The notes under the pieces were generated by a model. That model ran no database searches, was not told the DNA's origin, and saw nothing but the letters and a program-made list of their open reading frames with translations. The position numbers were made by a program, and so were the translations under genes. Positions 61,530 through 64,000 of a stretch of 64,000 nucleotides of DNA are shown here, piece after piece; within the stretch, counting starts at the first letter, position 1, and each line of letters begins with the position of its first letter. The stretch is taken from the NCBI GenBank assembly GCA_001310415.1, contig BAXE01000030.1, positions 1-64,000 on the forward strand, in the 5' to 3' direction. This DNA comes from Enterovibrio sp. JCM 19048. Its GTDB lineage: Bacteria; Pseudomonadota; Gammaproteobacteria; Enterobacterales; Vibrionaceae.

Positions 61530-62864
61530 CTACTTCATGTAAAGCGGAAGCCCGGCTACTTTAGTTTTTATTCCATTGATCTCGTCTATATAGCGTTCAT
61601 TCTCTTCATTCATGAAGTTACCAGTGAAGTTTTCCTTTTTACTCAGCACCGTTTTGTTATCAACACTTAAGTTGAACAACCCTGAACTATTGGCTGTTGA
61701 GAGGAACCGCTGGGCTTGATAAGCATGACTTTCAGAACTTGATATATAACTGGAGAATCTGGCTCCCGATATATCAGCAGCCAGATCTGAGAAGTCAAAC
61801 CCTGAGCCGCCTTCATTTGCATCGTACAGTTCTTTCAACTCTCCGATATTGTTAGAAATGGCTTCGCTGCCAACCCGTTCAATGATCGCGGAGTACAGGA
61901 AATGCAAAGCCAGATCATGCCTCGATTCCAGCGTCAGTATCCTTTGTCTTGATAAATCAATCGCTTGTTCAAATTCTTGAGGCTCAAATCCGATAAGTTC
62001 AGAAAAGCGTGGGTTTGCAAATGCGATTGAAACAGACCAAAGGGCATAGGAGTTTTCATCGATAGGGTTACCATTCTGGCTTCTATCACTCGCCAGCTGG
62101 AAAACCACATTAAAGACTTCAACCAGATCGACTTTACGGTCATTTGAGAGGCTGACTTGGTTAGTGATAGCTGTCAGGTACCGCCTGATAACTTCAGCAT
62201 TCATCTGTTCCATGTCGCTCGGAATAAAAGATTTAAATGTGTTGTAGAAATTTTTCAGGCTTGTTTTGCTTGTTTCCTTAAATCCATCAGTGGTCGTTGC
62301 GCTGGTATATACACCGCCATCTATAAACGTTAATCCATCCAAGAACTGTAGATACGTTGATTTGACATCATCATCAAACAAAACGGTCAGTGCTGCATAA
62401 CCAAGCCAATAAACCATTTGCCCTGGAACCGTAATATCCCCCATTTGGCAGACATCTATTTTATGTGGTGCACTACCTGAAATAACACAAGAGACATTGA
62501 TGTAGGACTCGCTGCGATAGTCACTGAGATCCAAACTCGCAAACACATTCAAGCCAACATCTTTCACCATGTTGTAATCAAAACTCAATCTTGGCGTGAC
62601 ATGGGAAGAGGTTTTAAATATTGCGTTTAAATCATCTTCGCTCAAGAAGATTTCCACATTCTCGTTTGATTGAGAGATATCATTGGAAATTTTCTTGTAG
62701 AGTGAAACGGCCTGTTTTACTTCTCCCGGTTGAACATAAGACCTTGATATAATGGGAGAGGAAGAAAATGCCGAATTTGCCAGATAAAAAAACAAAACGA
62801 CAATTAGAATGCTAATTAAAATAAAAATCTTCATAAGAAGATTTTTATTACGTGGACTGGTCAC
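61530..62864 (-). CDS. Membrane-anchored protein of unknown function
   Basis: A 444-residue intact protein not recognised. One N-terminal membrane helix (IFILISILIVVLFFYLA), then an extracytoplasmic region that begins beta-rich (FASLDLSDYRSESYINVSCV, GDITVPGQMVYWLGY) and continues mostly helical. Two Cys around residues 127-139 could pair. The GTG start at 62864 has GAGGAAAAA upstream. It follows the barrel gene by 77 bases on the same strand and may work with it in EPS export. Confidence 0.7.
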   Translation of the reverse strand: MTSPRNKNLLMKIFILISILIVVLFFYLANSAFSSSPIISRSYVQPGEVKQAVSLYKKISNDISQSNENVEIFLSEDDLNAIFKTSSHVTPRLSFDYNMVKDVGLNVFASLDLSDYRSESYINVSCVISGSAPHKIDVCQMGDITVPGQMVYWLGYAALTVLFDDDVKSTYLQFLDGLTFIDGGVYTSATTTDGFKETSKTSLKNFYNTFKSFIPSDMEQMNAEVIRRYLTAITNQVSLSNDRKVDLVEVFNVVFQLASDRSQNGNPIDENSYALWSVSIAFANPRFSELIGFEPQEFEQAIDLSRQRILTLESRHDLALHFLYSAIIERVGSEAISNNIGELKELYDANEGGSGFDFSDLAADISGARFSSYISSSESHAYQAQRFLSTANSSGLFNLSVDNKTVLSKKENFTGNFMNEENERYIDEINGIKTKVAGLPLYMK

Positions 62865-62941
62865 AATTTTTCCTCATGGGCAAGTTTTACTTTCCACACG
62901 AGTGCTCGTTGTATCTACCAACGACTGACTAAACAACTTCG

Positions 62942-64000
62942 TCAATAAACAAAGCCAACCTCTAAACTTGCCCTGCTTTCCGCATAATCAGTGTTATCGG
63001 CATGACGCGCTGAAACACTCCAATAAATACGCCTGGAGAGCTGATTTCTCAACGAAAGATCAAAAACCCGCGAGTAATCATCATTGATGGGATCAACCGC
63101 GGCGCGGCGCTTGTAGTTGTTGAACTGGAAGCTACCAGACAACGTCGTTCTGTTAGATAGCTCATGCGTAAATCTAAACGTCGTTCTCAGTACGTCATTG
63201 CTGTTATTTTCAACAACATTCGTCAATACCGGGCGTTGTTCAACAAAACTGACGTCGACGCCAAAGGTGGTGCGCTTGAGCGCTAACGTTGACCCGAATA
63301 GCAGTTCTTTCGTCAGGCGAATTTCTTCGATATTTTCGCCTTCGAAAACAGCTCTCTATCAAAACTGGTAAGTGATTCGGTGTAACTGATGATGTTTGTG
63401 AGCCTTTTTGTCCTGTGGGAGAACAAGAAGAAGTAGCTGTCTCCAAAGACACGGCGGGAATAATCAAACTCAATGTTTGTTCTTGGTGTTGGATACAAAC
63501 TGAACGCACCGCGCCAAAAGTGTCCACCGTCAAACAGGAAATCGTAGCTCACTTCTACGTAAGAACGTTGGCTTAAATAGTAGCGGGCAGCCGGCCCCCA
63601 ACTACCAAGGTTATCGTTCTGATTTCCATCCAAGTCACTGTATTCTTCATAGAAAATGCGGATGAAAGGACTGATATTGTATATCGGCTTGATCCCGAAC
63701 TCTTGCTTAATGTTGTAGTTAAAATTTCCGCCGTCATTGGTTGTAGATTCATTCCGCGTGTAGTTTGATTCATTCAACCAAAAGAAGTTTCGGGAGGCTG
63801 TCCCTTCAGTGACGACCAGGTTGCCTGCCACTTGGTAAAAGTCGCCAATATTGTCTTCGTTTGAGGTGATATTCCCGTCCAAACGGCTGTAGATATCGAA
63901 GTAACCCCTGGGATTACTCTGGTAACTCAGGCCCGTTGCGAAATAGCGGGACTCGATGGTGTTGCCCGAAATCACATCCTCATTGGCGTTATCTTGTATG
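62942..64000 (-). CDS. PEP-CTERM system-associated outer-membrane beta-barrel, TIGR03016-like (partial, frame broken)
   Basis: At least 350 residues; the start lies beyond the right edge. Long alternating strands with aromatic ends (YFATGLSYQSNPRGYFDIYS, ARYYLSQRSYVEVSYDF) and the family block YSRRVFGDSYFFLFSHRTKR, ending in SLEVGFVY as outer-membrane barrels do. Frame breaks near 63330-63350 and about 63240. In exosortase-A loci such a protein sits next to the chain-length, kinase and export genes, which may lie just right of this window. Confidence 0.8.

Overview
The window reads as part of a secondary replicon (megaplasmid or chromid) of a marine, Vibrionaceae-like gammaproteobacterium. 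This rests on the close resemblance of its ParA to chromosome-II ParA2 proteins of Vibrio, a Vibrio-style trehalose PTS operon with a LamB porin, a periplasmic protein resembling the Vibrio DUF3316 group, and an integron-type attC site. Taxonomy is inferred from protein resemblance only. About two thirds of the genes are split by single-base frame breaks. Where examined these mostly look like one base missing from a homopolymer, and the translation resumes with intact motifs. I treat them as probable sequence errors and annotate joined genes.

Layout. (1) 1-6420: lamB porin and the treR-treB-treC trehalose operon, with two TreR-type operators before treB and an identical operator near the left edge. 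(2) 6726-13762: replication and partition module: a replication initiator with a small co-translated partner, a ~1.2 kb array of about 25 18-bp iterons in both orientations, an AT-rich segment with helically phased ATCTTA repeats, parA-parB, and three copies of a 25-bp palindrome that I propose as parS. (3) 12371-39382: exopolysaccharide and XrtA/PEP-CTERM region: ugd, a UDP-glucuronate epimerase, PrsK/PrsR two-component system, a UbiA-HAD/small transporter/membrane glycosyltransferase group, a beta-helix lipoprotein, two PEP-CTERM proteins, a trypsin-like protease, PrsT, a FemAB-like acyltransferase, and a run of overlapping genes (flippase, ATP-grasp-phosphatase fusion, deacetylase, pyruvyltransferase, sulfotransferase, GT2, second flippase). 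(4) 39516-41047: an AT-rich integron-cassette-like insertion with a HEPN-like and a cysteine-hydrolase-like gene. (5) 41078-48960: sodC, a third PEP-CTERM protein, and a copper-resistance island (CopA-type oxidase, CopB, cupredoxin, CusS/CusR-like pair). (6) 49166-50895: AbiEi/AbiEii type IV toxin-antitoxin pair. (7) 51005-64000: second glycan block: acyltransferase, sulfotransferase, glycosyltransferase, hddC-gmhA-hddA for GDP-heptose, an XrtA-associated glycosyltransferase, a 29-residue membrane peptide, an O-antigen-ligase-like protein, a tyrosine recombinase, a fourth PEP-CTERM protein, and a TIGR03016-like outer-membrane barrel cut by the right edge.

How it fits together: ugd, the epimerase, the heptose genes, sulfotransferases, pyruvyltransferase, acyltransferases and deacetylase point to an acidic, decorated extracellular polysaccharide. 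All four PEP-CTERM substrate genes have a GG-N10-GC sigma-54 promoter upstream, and three share a short box exactly 65 bp further up. This matches control by PrsR, whose sigma-54-activator domain is encoded in the same window. No exosortase gene is present here, so the sorting enzyme must lie elsewhere.
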